Below, one piece after another: positions 1-12,954 of a stretch of 64,000 bases of DNA. The notes beneath the pieces were generated by a model. It had not been told where the DNA came from and searched no databases. It saw nothing but the letters and a program-made list of their open reading frames with translations. This stretch comes from Leptodactylus fallax (lineage: Eukaryota; Chordata; Amphibia; Anura; Leptodactylidae): positions 7,036,001 to 7,100,000 of the forward strand of contig CAMRHE010000063.1 of NCBI GenBank assembly GCA_947044405.1. The letters run 5' to 3'. The position numbers and the translations under genes were made by a program. The number at the start of each line of letters is the position of its first letter. Position 1 is the stretch's first letter.

Positions 1-880
1 AGTTACAGAAATATTTTTGGGCAAATTGCAGGGAACAACGTCTCTTTATAGTATCGAGTCTTGGCTCATAGACCTTCATGTTCACTTCAAGGTTGGGTTC
101 ACATCTTTTATAGTTTTCTGTTCCGATACAGAGGCAGAAAACTCTAAATGGTGAAGCACCAAATCCATCATGTGACAGACGCCAGCAGCGCCCAATGGAC
201 CCCACTGACTTGTGTTGGGTTCTGTCGGGTTTCATGATGATGTCAGACACAATAGACTCTACAATGGAGGCTCCAAACCAAGCGGCCAACGCGGATGTGA
301 ACTGAGCACACAGAGGGTTAAGACTTGCATCAACAACCTGCCTATTTTATGTATAGACGGAGACGGTATAGAAGGATCTTAGGTGGAAACTTGAACAAAA
401 GTATATTTTTAGCCCAAATCGCAGGAAGCCGTGATAAATATAGCGGAGGAGGCTGTGTCCTCCATTCCCTGTAGTATGTGCGATACAGCATGCACCGAGC
501 GCTGGTAGAAACGCCTGCCCGTAATTTATGTGCTGTCTGAAAGGAAGAAGGCTTTCCACGGGAGGGGAATTGCCCAGAGCGGATGGAAGCACTTCCAAGA
601 TAAAACCTTGTGGTCAGACAGTGGTCTGACCACAGCTGCTCTATGGTAGGGCTCCACATCCTTTTGTTTTGATGGTTTAGGCTTGAGGGGAAAACACGTG
701 TTGTAGACCGACTGCAATTTGCACTGTCCGTCGCTTAGACTCGTGCGCAGGAAATACGGTATTGAAAGAAAATACTTGTCTGTTATCAAGGAGGATGCAA
801 GGGAATGAAACGTGATTCAGATGGCCCTTTCCTAAATCACTGTGTGATGGGGAAGACTAAAGAGAGTCCCAAATTGACTA
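1..880. other. Left edge, no gene recognised
   Basis: No exon with both splice sites and recognisable protein similarity. A perfect 11-bp hairpin (arms 609-619 and 624-634, loop of 4) is present. The segment near 270-310 resembles the tail of the dispersed repeat at 1240-1465. Confidence 0.4.
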
Positions 881-999
881 TATTGGGCCTAATACATTGA
901 GGCTGTACAACGACCAGTCAGAACAACGCAAGCCTTTCAGTGTGCTGACCAGTAGGGACGCGTCCCTTAGGTTGGATACCCATGATCAAACACAGACGG

Positions 1000-1215
1000 A
1001 CTATCCTTATGAGGGGGTCCGGTGCTCAGTTCTGTGGACTATGGAGCATGTCCTGTTCAGCTCCGACACAATGGAACAGAACAGAGCGGAACACCCCATT
1101 GAAATCCATGCTGAACGGAAGGCACTCGGGTGACATTCGGTTGTCAACCAAGTGTCTTCCATTAAAAAATCGGAACCCCCTTGGCCTGCACACTCGGTCA
1201 TGTGCATGAGTTCTT
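1000..1215. repeat. Dispersed repeat ending in cactcggtcatgtgcatga
   Basis: Shares the terminal motif CACTCGGTCATGTGCATGA or close variants with copies near 17650-17870, 43710-43850 and 61095-61385, in either orientation. No coding capacity; probably a non-autonomous DNA element. Confidence 0.5.
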
Positions 1216-1239
1216 AGGGTGCTTTCAAATCTGCGTCAT

Positions 1240-1465
1240 TTACGTTAGGGTTTGGGGTTCTATCCCTCAGGTCCTATGGGGACTCAATAGACGGAAACCC
1301 TGTCCACTTAAAAAGCGGTTGAACGCAAAAACCCACGGACCCCATAGACTATAATGAGGTCCGCCCGATCCTTGCGGGACTTTTCTCTCTGTCGATTTTA
1401 AGCGGAATCTGCGTTGGAATCTCGTACAGAGACTCCAACGCAGATGTGAACCTAGCCTTAATCTG
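1240..1465. repeat. Dispersed repeat with 'cgcagatgtgaacctagcct' end
   Basis: Its end at 1440-1460 matches the end of another copy at about 19180-19362, and a partial copy at 270-310. Internal text (cccatagactataatgaggt versus ccccattatagtctatgggg) is shared in opposite orientation, showing foldback character. Confidence 0.5.
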
Positions 1466-3930
1466 TTCTTATAAAGGATTAACCCCCTAACAGTCACATT
1501 AAAACTGCAAAAACCATCCCAAAAATGTCAGTTTTTTTACAACCCCCTTTAAGCAAGGACCTGCCAGCTTTCCTGACATTTATGTTTTAGTAAATACTTG
1601 TACCCGCTTATCGTATCCAACTGCATTCTATCATTCCTCTGATGCTCTTCCTGGATATGTGTGAATAAATTGACAATTGGACTATATCATTCCCCTTGTC
1701 AAAGCTGTTTGGCATCTCCTAAGTATTATCTATGTAGATACAGAAATTGCAAAATTTTTTTCTCAATTTTCTATAGGTGAGTGAGCATGAGCAGATCACT
1801 AGAGGGACAATGGCGGTCAGTCCAGAACATATAGAAGATAGGATGAGTGAATAAAAAGGGGACATGGTAGTACTTGGGTAAATGTATTGAATTGTAAGGC
1901 TGAACTTTTCCTGTGTTGGCATAACTTGGCATTTCCTCCATATTGATGGCATGCCCCTCCACTAGAGGCGTAACTAAAGCTCTTACGTACTATGTGCTAT
2001 CTATAAAACTGGTGTCTTCCTATGTTGTAGAGGGATCTTTAGGGCCCCTGACACTCCAGGGCCCAGTAGAGATTGCTACGGCTGCACCCTCTATAGCTAT
2101 GCCCCCCACCCTATTACACACTGAGATGCAGGCGTAGGATTACAACCAGACTGCTGTGTCATTGTGAGGAGCAGCTGGGGAATAGCTGGACACGTCTTCA
2201 GCCTCCATTACACAGATGTCATTTTCCTTCCAGGTTTCTTCCTTTGTCTATATACCCAGGACTTGGATCTGATTCCGGTCTGTAAAATGAGCTTTACTTT
2301 TCCTGTCATATGTCAAAGGTGATGGGTAGAGGAAGATGTAAGGCCTACGTGTAAAGCTGGCCATACACGTAGGCAGAACAACAGCTATCTCTCCTGAATT
2401 CCCTTTGGACGTGCACACTCTGACTGGCCAAACATGGATGTTCAATTCACTGGAGATGTGGATAAGCATCTTCCATTCTCTTCTTATTAACCCATTAACC
2501 TTGACATTCTTCTCGCCCCATGTCACACTCATAGGAGCCTCTACTAAACCTGAGGACTCAATGGCCTCGAAACGCAACAAGGACACCCACTTTTCGAGGC
2601 AATGATGTACTCAGAGTGGTTATCAATACCTTTCCCCTACTAGATCTTGTACAAAGTGCATTACTCACCAGGGGGGGAAATAGTATATTAGGATAAGGAA
2701 TAAGTGTCTGTTCACTAGAGGCCTGACCATTGGGACCCTCCAAGATGAAGAGACCAGGAGTCTACGATTGCCCCATGTTAGCAGATCATTGACGTGCATA
2801 CTCGGCTCCCACAGTTCCATAGAAGTGAATGGAACAGTGGTTGAGCAGGTCCCAGGTGATGGCCATGCACATTACATTAGTGTTGGATGAACCCATTAAT
2901 TTTAGCATGACTGGCGTAACAATACAACAATACAATGCAGCCGTGGCCAGGCCCAGAAGTCAGGGGGCCCTCAGGTCTTCCTCATCACACTAGGGCTGGT
3001 TAAACTTTTTTAATGGCTGCAGTCTGTGTATAGTGAATTTATTCCACTTGTCCTCTGGGGCACTGGAAAGAGAACATTTATGCTATACAGCCTTCCACTG
3101 TCTGAAAGGAGAAGATAGCGGCTTACTCCCATCTTGGCTGAGCCAAACCTGCATGTATATGGAGGGGTCAGGTGGAATAGTTGGTTACCAAAATATGTAG
3201 TTAGCTGCCATCTATTTCATGAATACGGCCAGTCTTGGCGATAAGGACTTCACTGTTCTTGCATAAAAGATCTGGAACAATCTAGAACATATGATGAAGA
3301 ATGCGCCACGTATCCCATTTCCTACTGTGACTGTGTCCTCTGTGCAAACGGATATGAGAAAATGAATTTTTACGGCATGCCAAGTATGCTCAGTATGTTC
3401 GGATGGCCTCTTGTCTTTGTTAGGCGCAATAAAGAGTTAAAGAAGTAAGAGGGATTTTTTGGCAGGAAAGGAACAGGGTTAAATAAACTGTGACACAGTG
3501 AAGGGCTGACTACATCCACGCTGTCAGGAAAGATGTCAAGTTCCCTCCAGCTGTTCTTGGACAGCTGTGTGCCCACCGTGCCGAGGCTTCCAACGATGAC
3601 GGAACAAAGTTTACTTCAGCCTCCACCTGCCTTATATCTGTCAAATGGACGCTTGGGTAAAAAAAAAAAAAAACACTAAAAAAATGTATCCTGTTCATAT
3701 TTGTTCACACTGTAGGGATCCACTGACAATCTAATGTGTACAGGGGACGTACAGCTGGATCTCATGCCTAAGCCTTTACTTTCTTAAAGGGATAAGCGGC
3801 ACCAGATGTGTATGTTGGCTGCTTATCCCATCTCCCTATACAGTAGATATACATGCTTGACCAATCCAAGCATGTACGTTTATGGGGCTGTCGTCTTAAC
3901 TAGTAAGTAGTCGTGCCTCTATGGCTGTCC
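1466..3930. other. Flanking sequence without recognisable gene
   Basis: About 2.5 kb of unique-looking and lightly repetitive sequence. A segment at 2345-2400 contains 'aagctggccatacacgta', a string I associate with dispersed frog repeats. No exon could be supported. Confidence 0.35.
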
Positions 3931-3939
3931 AATCCTACC

Positions 3940-4125
3940 CAGTCCTTTTGTGCCCCCACACAGCATAATGCCCCTTTAGCAGTCCCCTCATGGCATAATG
4001 ACCCCATACAGTATCATGCCCTCTTGTTGCCCTCACACAGTATAACGTCTACCAGTGGCCCACACACGGTATAATGTCCCCCACAAATTAAAATGTCCCC
4101 TTGTTGCCCCCACACAGTACAATGC
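3940..4125. repeat. Degenerate short tandem repeat (cacagtataatg family)
   Basis: Recurrent 'cacacagtataatgcccc' variants about every 28-35 bp. Too degenerate for a fixed period. Confidence 0.6.
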
Positions 4126-4129
4126 AAAA

Positions 4130-5480
4130 AAGCAGCTCCATATAAGCTGTTGTAACTTGACTTCTTATTTTCATAAAAGTATGTGTGGGGGGGAGCTATG
4201 TTTTTTTTATGAAGCCTTTTTGACTCTGTGACTAAGTGATAGCTTCATATCTTATATAAAAGCTGCTGTAACTTGACATCTTATCTTCATACATGAAGAG
4301 ATGAGATCAGGGGCTATGTATTTCTGTGAAACCTGAGTGACTCTGTGACTAAATGATAACTTCATATTTTATATCACAGCTGTTATAACTTGGCTTCATA
4401 TCATCATAAATGTGTGGGAGAGACAGTGGCGCTATGCATTTCTGTGAAGCCTGAGTGACTCTGACTAAATGATAGCTTCATATCTTATATAACAGCTGCT
4501 GTAACTTGGATTTTTATCAACATAAAATTTGGGGAGGATAAAGCAGGGGGCTATGCAATTCTATGAAGGCTATGTGACTAAGTAATAGTTTCATATCATA
4601 TATAAAAGCTGCTGTAACCTGGCCTCTTCTTATCCTCACAAAAGTGTGTAGGGGGGAGCAGGGGATATGCATTTCTATAAATACTGGGTGACTGTGACTT
4701 AACGATAGCTTCATATGTTATACAACTGCTGTTGTAACTTTGCTTCTTATCTGCATAAAATTAGGGGAGAAGAGAGCAGGGGCTATGTATTTCTATAAAG
4801 CCTGGGTGACTCTGTAACTAAATGATAGCTTCATATTTTATATAACAGCTGCTATAACTTGACTTCTTTTCTTTATTAATGTGGAAGAGGAAATAGCAGG
4901 GGCTATATATTTCTATGAAGCCTATATGACTAAGTGGTATTTTCATATCTTATACAACAGCTGTTGTAACTTGACATCTTATCTTCATAAACGTGGAGGA
5001 GGAGAGAGCAAGGGCTAAGCATTTCTATGAAGCCTGGGTAACTCTGTGACTACATGAGATATATATTGATATCTTATATATAACAGATGTTGTAACTTGA
5101 TGTCTTATCTTCATAAATGTGAAGGAGGAGAAAGCACGGCTATGCATTTCTATGAAACCTGGATGACTGTGACTAAATGAGATATATATATTGATATCTT
5201 AATATGACAGCTGTTGTAACTTGATTGCTTATCTTCATAAATCTGAAGGAAAACATTGCAAAAGCTATGCATATCTATGAAGCCTGGGTGACTCTGTGAT
5301 TAAATGAGATGCATACTGATATCTTACGTAATGGCTGTTGTAACTTCACTTCATATTGTCATAAAGTGGTGGAGGAAAGAACAGATGCTATGTCTTTCTA
5401 TGAAGTCTGGGTGACTCTGTGACTAAATGACAACTTCAAAGTTTCTAAAACTGACTGTTGTAACTTGGCTTCTGTCTGAG
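4130..5480. repeat. Decayed tandem array, about 12 units of ~118 bp
   Basis: The anchor 'gtaacttg' preceded by 'cagctgctgt' recurs at about 4153, 4267, 4383, 4500, 4612, 4733, 4853, 4965, 5092, 5215, 5340 and 5458 (spacing 112-127 bp). Each unit also has 'gggctatg-atttctatgaagcctgggtgactctgtgactaaatga' variants. Units differ by substitutions and small indels, so the array is old. No reading frame is conserved. Confidence 0.85.
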
Positions 5481-5489
5481 AAATGAGAA

Positions 5490-6377
5490 GTATAAGTGGC
5501 TGACAACAGAAATCACAGTGATAGAAGGGTCAGTTGTCAGCTATTTGAATATATCTTTGAGGATTCTATATCAATATCCTATTTTTTTCCATCTTATATC
5601 CTCCACACAGAGTCTTGGATCTCCTCCGTAGCGGGAATCCTTGCCCATGTCCTAAGTTCAGTCGGCAGACTGTGTAGTTGCAGCTGTGCACGTATACTCA
5701 TTGGCTGCCTGTCTGTCACCGTAAATATCCCAGACATATAAATCACTCCGTAAAAATCAACAGAAATGAACTTTTTTTTTTATTTTCAAGGAAACCCTTT
5801 ATCTGGGGATCTTGGGTACAATAAGGATTTCCTGTAATGCTCATTAACCTCAGTGTTGGGATCTGAGATCATGACAATAATGTACGCAGACTACGGGACT
5901 CTTAATACATGGAGAATGACACCCGACTTCCGCCTGCGACACTCTTTTTGTATCGTCCGGCTAATAAAATCTTGACCTAAATACTTGAATTGTTTCCCAA
6001 GGGGGTCACCTGACAATGGGCCGCTCTTGGTGGAGTCGGTTAAGTCCAGACTGATCTGGCTTGAAGTACAAACATTTAGAGGAATCTCGGAGCCTTTAAT
6101 GCGGCGCTCAGCCACGCCGGATTTGGCGAATATTGTGTCACAAACACAGCCTTGCTTGACAACAGGAAGTCATCGCTGGCTCAGATGTGCACGGTACTCA
6201 ATGTACTTAAAGGCAGAAATAACCTCTATTCTGAGGTAGCGTTCACCTGTCTCCGTAAATACGTGAAGAGTACGATATTCCCTATATATAATACTTCATA
6301 TATATACGTCTTGACAAACAGGAATGGGAGCAGCCATGTTTTTTCCTTTACCGAAAGTATGACAAATTGGCATACAT
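5490..6377. other. Unique flank, no gene recognised
   Basis: Relatively CpG-containing, non-tandem sequence. Short open frames exist on both strands but have no splice context or recognisable similarity. Could be conserved non-coding sequence; I cannot tell. Confidence 0.3.
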
Positions 6378-6466
6378 AGCAACAGCGCCATCTAGATGGT
6401 GACACCTATAGCAACAGCGACATCTAGATGGTCACCTATAGCAACAGAGCAACCTACATGGTTATA
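6378..6466. repeat. Three-copy ~33-bp tandem repeat
   Basis: 'atagcaacagcgccatctagatggt' recurs three times with decay in the last copy (atagcaacagagcaacctac). Confidence 0.75.
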
Positions 6467-7960
6467 TCAATAAAGTGATATGTTAATGAACGTTTCTTTT
6501 GTAATGTAACATCATAATTGCCCCCCAAAAAAGGGGTGACCTCCCAGACCTCCAGAAGGGCAGGCAAATCTCCCAGGCCGCTGGGGTAACCATCACTTTA
6601 TATGGGACTTTGTGTCGACCAAGTCTGAAAAGGTGACATCTTGAGAGCTCAAAGGGGGCGTGGTGATATGGTAAGTGGGCGTGATGATGTCCTGAAGGGG
6701 TGTGGCTTGATCCAAAAATTTGCGTGCCTGCAGAATATTGGCAATTATATAGATCTGTAGCATTCGGGAGTTAAGGACCTGGTAATGACCGCCTCCCACC
6801 TATTTCCCCCTCTGTCAGCTGACAATATAGCCCCATTTACTTCCCCTTCAGAAGATGTCGTCTTAGTTATACTTTTCATGTACTTCAGACGCTCCGTTCC
6901 TTCTCTGACAAGCAGGGCAAGAAGCTATTACTATTGGCTGCCCTGTAGTGATCACTAGGCCTAGACCTAGACCTGACCTGACTGTGTGTCCACCAGCTCT
7001 AGGCCTATTATGTGGACATGCACATTACTATACACTTTGAACACCAGGTGGCGCCATACTATGCAAGAAAATGTCATAACGCTTCACTGGATTGTTCTTT
7101 TAACAGCATGTCAATGGCAAATAGTGTTCATTTGTTATGATCTATACAATGAGTATGACATTCAGTGGTGGAACCACCCCTTTAAGAGCGGCATCCAGCT
7201 ATATACAGGATTGCTGAATGTAAACTAGACAGCAAAATACCTTGACAATGAAGGAACGGAGACACAAAGTATATTAGAGTTGTAGAATATTTTAGCTATA
7301 GGTAGAAAATACCTTTAAGGGGTTAAATCCCTCATGGCAATGCCGAGCGAATAAAACCGCCATCCTGCCATAAGTGCCTCATGTCCTCCTGCACGTCTAC
7401 AGGAGCGGGGAAAGCAAATGGGTCATCATCCTTTAAATATGGCCGCCAGGGTACATGTCCGTTCTCAAGGACAGGGAGCAGAGTACATGGGAAGAGGCGC
7501 AGAGGGCTATTTTTAAGGCCCCTGAATCTGCACGGTCGCTCATCCAGGACATTGTTTTTTGTGCTGACATCTGCAGAATCCTCCTTCCTACTCCTGTCTG
7601 ACCATCCTCATGGCAGGAGAGACGTTCCCATGACCCAAGTAGGATCTCCTGAAGGAATCTGCCCCATAAATATAAATGTCACGTGGGCACGTGGGATGTT
7701 TCAGACATTCGTGATGTGAAATCTGCGCAAATGTATTTATTTTTGGTTATCTTACAAGACTGCACCTCAAGGACGTCCAAGGATGGCCGTGTGGGTCCCC
7801 CAAATACATGTGTAGGATCACGTACTGACCACGTACATGGGACATGTGCTCATCTGCAGGCTGCTCAGCTCACAGATGATTGTATAATTACACTGTACCA
7901 AACTCTCAGCTGCGACAAGTATTTCTGAGTACAGATTTAGGATGTAAACAAGAATAAAGC
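6467..7960. other. Flank without recognised gene
   Basis: No tandem repeat or supported exon. A TTAA-type repeat boundary (ccttTAAGGGGTTAA) is at about 7312-7326. A CTCF-like 'accaggtggcgcc' is at about 7023-7035. Confidence 0.35.
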
Positions 7961-8014
7961 AGCACTTGTCCGGTGGGGGCCATTTATCTATATAGGGTCG
8001 CCGGTGGGGGGGGG

Positions 8015-8793
8015 GGGACATTGAACTGTGTAGGGCCACTGCTGGGGGGAGGACACATTAATGTGTGCAGGGCCACTGCTAGTGGGACATTAAGGTGGAC
8101 AGGGCCGCTGCTGGGGTGGGAGACATTAATGTGTACGGGGCCACTGCTCGGGGGACATTAATGTGTGCGGGGCCACTGCTCGGGGGACATTAATGTGTGC
8201 GGGGCCACTGCTCGGGGGACATTAATGTGTGCGGGGCCACTGCTCGGGGGACATTAATGTGTGCGGGGCCACTGCTCGGGGGGACATTAATGTGTGCGGG
8301 GCCACTGCTCGGGGGACATTAATGTGTGCGGGGCCACTGCTAGGGGGACATTAAGGTGTAGGGGGCCGCTGCTAGGGGGACATTAAGGTGTACAGGGCCA
8401 CTGCTAGGGGGACATTAAGGTGTACAGGGCCGCTGCTAGGGGGACATTAATGTGTGCGGGGCCACTGCTAGGGGGACATTAATGTGTGCGGGGCCACTGC
8501 TAGGGGGACATTAAGGTGTAGGGGGCCGCTGCTAGGGGGACATTAAGGTGTAGGGGGCCGCTGCTGGGGGGACATTAAGGTGTACGGGGCCGCTGCTGGG
8601 GGGACATTAAGGTGTACGGGGCCGCTGCTAGGGGGACATTAAGGTGTACGGGGCCGCTGCTGGGGGGACATTAAGGTGTACGGGGCCGCTGATGGGGGGA
8701 CATTAAGGTGTACGGGGCCGCTGCTGGGGGGACATTAAGGTGTACGGGGCCGCTGCTGGGGGGACATTAAGGTGTACGGGGCCGCTGCTGGGG
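8015..8793. repeat. 32-bp minisatellite, about 24 units
   Basis: Unit 'ggggccactgctcggggg' plus 'acattaatgtgtgc', period exactly 32 in the core (for example 8161 to 8193). Two sub-types occur in blocks: the 'aatgtgtgc/actgctc' type dominates 8100-8340, and the 'aaggtgtac/ccgctgct' type dominates 8560-8790. Confidence 0.95.
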
Positions 8794-9220
8794 TTATTTA
8801 ACAATAACTTTGTATTTGTAAGGAATTTGCCGCCCATCAACTTCAGGTATTTATCTCTGTGCGGCCCATTTGCCAGGCCCAGTTTGAGACCCTGCTGTAT
8901 GAACAGAGCTGAGCCGCAGTACCAAATACCGAGGGGGGGGGGGGTAACGCAGGACTTTCCAGAGGGGGGAGCTGCCCATATACAGTATAATGCCCCCCAG
9001 CACACTCAGTATGAGGCCTAGGACATGGGTGGCGGAGTACGGTTCCTTCTCCACCCCTGGTATCGGCAGGGAGAACCAAACTGACTGCTCGCTCTCCAGG
9101 CCCTTCCATCAGTTCCGATCCAGATTTAGGCTGGTACATCAGACCCGAACTCGGCTGTGTGAATCTGGCCCTACTGTAAAAGGTGGGAATAAAAATAAAA
9201 AAAAAACCCACAGGACCCTC
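8794..9220. other. Flank without recognised gene
   Basis: Unique-looking sequence with a run of 11 G at 8933-8943. Overlapping short frames on both strands, none with exon signals. Confidence 0.3.
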
Positions 9221-9224
9221 TTAT

Positions 9225-9436
9225 GTTTAGGGGCTGTCCAGCATTAGAAAAACATAGATTCCTTCTTCCATAAACAGCGCCACACCTGTCCTTGGGTTGA
9301 GTGTGGTACTGCAAGTCATCCCAATTCAATTCAGCGGAGCTGAGCTACAATACCAGACATAACCCATGGACACGCGTGGCGCTGTTTTTGGAAGAAAGCA
9401 GTCAAGTTTTTGTAATGCTGGACAACCCCTTTAGGA
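9225..9436. mobile_element. Foldback MITE, family A
   Basis: Near-perfect inverted halves: 'ggggctgtccagcattagaaaaacat' at the left and 'tttttgtaatgctggacaacccc' at the right, with internal 'aacagcgccacacctgtcc' facing 'ggacacgcgtggcgctgttt'. About 210 bp, no coding. Related partial copies are at about 10190-10500, 28310-28450 and 32640-32770. Confidence 0.75.
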
Positions 9437-10189
9437 TAACGTGGTGGAAATGAGAAGGGGGGAACCATTTTGATTTCTGCTGTGACGTTGCCCTACTGGC
9501 TTGAGCAGGTATATATAGTGCTGACCCATTTCACAGAACCATAGTCTGGGCCCCCTGGAGGATCGTCTGGTACCCTGGTGGGCCAGTCTAAGGTGGTGCT
9601 CACCTGCACAGATAAGATGGCGGACGGTATCCGGATACGTTTCATTTGCTCTTCTCCTCTTTGGGACTATGGAGGGGAATGATGAAATATGACCAGATTG
9701 GATTTCTCCCGGGGGTGACGCGGGGGGCATTTGCTCCTTTTGAGCCGTCTGGATTGTCATGTAAAGCTGCCATCCCCCGCTCCGGGCAGTGCCACATTCA
9801 TCTCCTCAGAGTAATGGCCTTGATCTGTCACTTTTTGGTCAATCTACCGCACACAGCAGTAAACAGGGCGGCCAATCGGATCGGCCCGCTGCAGATCAGC
9901 GAACAATAGGGGCTCCTGAAAAGAAGTGCGAAGAATTGGGCTTTTAGGGGAAAATCAGCAGGGGGGCACAGCACGCCAAGGAAATTTACATTTTTTGGAC
10001 ATAATCCCTTTCAGATTTTTTTCTTCTGCATTTTATATAGTGTGCGTGTCAGATTAACTGGTGAATGGCGGAGGTTAGATCACTGACCACCGGGATATTG
10101 TCCATATTAATATAGGTGACATCATCAGTCACTATTGCAGGAAGTTCTCACGTTTTTTTTTTCTTTCTTTCTCAAGACATACATTTAAA

Positions 10190-10500
10190 GGGGTCGTAAC
10201 GCATCAGAAAAACATGACGGCTTTCTTCTAGAAACTGCGCCACCCCTGTCCCGAGGTTGTCCATGGTAGTGCATCTAAGCTCATGGACATGGACGTGCAG
10301 TGGGATTTTTTGGGGTTTCCAGTCCATAACTTTACTAAGTTTCACCTATGTTGTCTTTCTTCCAAAAACAGCGCCACCCTTGTCTATGGGTTGCGTCTGG
10401 TATTGCAGCTTGGCTCCTTTTGAAGTGAATGAAAACGCGCAGCAATACCGCATACGACCTGTGGACAGGTGCGGCACTGCAGTCCTGTTTTTTTAATCCT
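10190..10500. mobile_element. Diverged family A MITE copies
   Basis: 'aaacagcgccacccttgtctatgggttg' and the mirrored 'gacctgtggacaggtgcggc' identify a rearranged or nested copy of the foldback element at 9225. Confidence 0.55.
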
Positions 10501-10529
10501 TTACAGCTTCTTTGACCACATGGTACCAC

Positions 10530-12180
10530 CGCCAATTTTTGTTGTTATTTTTACCTTCCAAGAAGTGTAACTTTTTTTTTTTCCCCACATAGCCATATGA
10601 GGACTTGTGTGTTTTTTTTTTTTTTTATTTGACAAGTTGTGTTTTTTTGTGCTATTTAATGTTCCATTTAATGTATTGAGAAACGTTTTAAAAATAAATA
10701 AAATTGGGTGGAATGGGGAAAAAACACAATTCTGTTAGTTTTGTAGGTTTAGTTTTTATTGTATTCACCATGCAGGGAAAAAAAAAAAGACAAACTTTAT
10801 TCAGTGGGTCAGTATTGTTACGACAATACCAAATTTTTGTAGTTATTGTCATATTTTTACTATGATTTTATTTTCTTTTTAAATAATAAAACGTCACCAA
10901 TAGAGATGAGTGAATCAAAGCTGCAGAAGTGGAATTCGATCCGAATTTCAGGAAAAATTCAATTCGCATAGAATTCTAATTTCCTCACGCTTCGAGGTAA
11001 CGATTCGCATTTAGTTCAAAATGGCTGCTGTACATGGGGCAAGGAACTCTGGGAACGCGGGATCACCCACAATGCCATGCGTGCAGCCAATCAGCAGCCA
11101 GCCCTGTGATGTCACATCTCTTTAACCCCTTCGTGAGCGCCCACGACATGTTTAACCGCTGCATCCAAGGTGTTAAATCCCCCCAATCGGTTATGCAGCA
11201 GGGTGTTAGCTGAAACTGACCCCTAACACCCTGCTCCATAACCAATCGGGGGATTTAACACCTTGGATGCTGCGGTTAAACATGACTGCGGCATCCAAGG
11301 GGTTCTGCCATTTTGACGCCCACCCCGGCTCTCTGCAGCCAATAAATAGATATTTTTGTTACGCGATTCGCCGCAATTTAATTTGGATCGCATAGAATCG
11401 TATCGTGAAATTCGGTGAAGTTGCCGAATCAAATTTTTTAATACTTCACTCATCTCTAGTCACCAATAACTTTTTTTTTCTATATTTGAGAGCTTGTTTT
11501 TTTTAAGGTGAGCTTTAATTTTTATTGGTTTAATAGGAGTACATACTATATTTCATCACTATTTATAATTTTTTGCTATATGTTATATTTTAATACTTTG
11601 GACATTTCCAGAATTTTTTTTTTTCTTGTTTAGATGTTTTTATGTGTGTGGTTTTTTTTTTTTTTTTTTTTTTTTTAAACTGTTAAACTTTTTAGGGGTT
11701 AAAGGGGATATAGCAGGATGCGTCACTCTTTTTTGGGTTGTGTCTGTTATCATAGCTCATCCCATTCAAGTGAATGCAATACCAAACATTGTCCTTTAGA
11801 GCCCGGACGACAAGCCCATGCCCTTAGGGCCAGAGAGATGCTGGATTAAAATTTATAGTTAACGTTTTTTTTTTTTTTTTTTAAGTTGTCATTGATAGAT
11901 ATCTGGTTCTTAAAAAAAAAAAAAAACCTCCCATTTGCTGCTTCCTTTTAGCTGAACACGCAGACCCATGTGCAGTTAGAGAATTATTTTTGTACAGGTC
12001 GGATATCAGATTTTCTAAACTACTGGAACAAGGATTTTTTTTTTTTTACGTACTTTACTGTTTTTTTATAGCTCAATATGGAATTTGACGAGCAAAATAA
12101 AAATACAAAAACATTTTTAAAAAATTATAAAAAGATTCATATATAGTATATTATTTATATTTCCAAAAATGATTTTTTTT
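10530..12180. repeat. AT-rich homopolymer-laden repeat tract
   Basis: Dominated by T-runs of 9-22 nt and weak AT sequence, similar in texture to 18600-19150. It is interrupted at 10901-11458 by a hAT-type MITE whose flanks are continuous with each other. No exon supported. Confidence 0.55.
10901..11458. mobile_element. hAT-type foldback MITE with perfect 8-bp target duplication
   Basis: 558 bp. Terminal inverted repeat TAGAGATGAGTGAA at the left and its complement TTCACTCATCTCTA at the right. Flanked on both sides by GTCACCAA (10893-10900 and 11459-11466), an 8-bp target-site duplication as made by hAT transposases. The centre holds a long hairpin: 11161-11209 pairs with 11223-11270 with only a few mismatches and a 13-nt loop. 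No coding capacity. Confidence 0.9.
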
Positions 12181-12954
12181 TTTCCTTGAAAATCCTGAAT
12201 AGAAATTCCAGTGCCACTTCTGTAGATGAGAGGGTCCGCACTCCCCCGCATGTTATCTTTCACACCATGAAGTCATTTCCTCGGTGACAGCGGGCATCCT
12301 ATAGTCCCATCTATAAATATTCTGCAGGGGAGTTGATTCAGCCGCCGGTCACTAGAGCCATATATCACAGTCGGATATAAATGCTTCTGGTTGAAGGGAC
12401 CGTTTTAGCATCCCATAATTCTTATTTACCCACAGAACCAAGATTGCAAGAGCGCAGGCAAATCTATGAAAATATCAATTTCACTTCCTTAAATACATCT
12501 TCTAAAATGAAGGAAAAAAAAAAAAACCATGATCCAAAGATAAAGATAGAAGGGAACTGCGCGACGTATGATATGCGGCCAGTTCCTGTGTTATACGTCC
12601 ACATCTGTCCTAAGCGGGGAAAGGATTGGCCCAAGGGTCATGGAAAAGGTGTGGAGGGGTAAACGGTCACTAAGCCCTTCTTTCCTGGGTGGCAAATAAC
12701 CGGACCATAATGGGGGCATAATGTATCCTAATAATATCCCCAAAAAAAACCTCAAACACCAACGCCCAGAAAAAGAGAAGATCTCCTGGGCAAGAAGGTG
12801 AATCTCCCGGGGGACAACCTCTAAGCCATCCTTAGCTCTCCACTTCCAGGCAAAGCCGCAGCCAAGATGCGGACACTTTCACAACGTCAGGACTTTGGTG
12901 CCTGTGAGATGAGGGCTCTGGTCAGGGCTCTGGAATATGTATAGGTGGGGATGT
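12181..12954. other. Unique segment, no gene recognised
   Basis: Contains a 93-codon plus-strand open frame (12381-12662) with low-complexity Lys content and no splice or similarity support. Less repetitive than its surroundings. Confidence 0.3.

Noticed and set aside
7381..7719. 112-codon plus-strand open frame
   Set aside because: No splice sites, similarity or codon bias; surrounded by non-coding flank.
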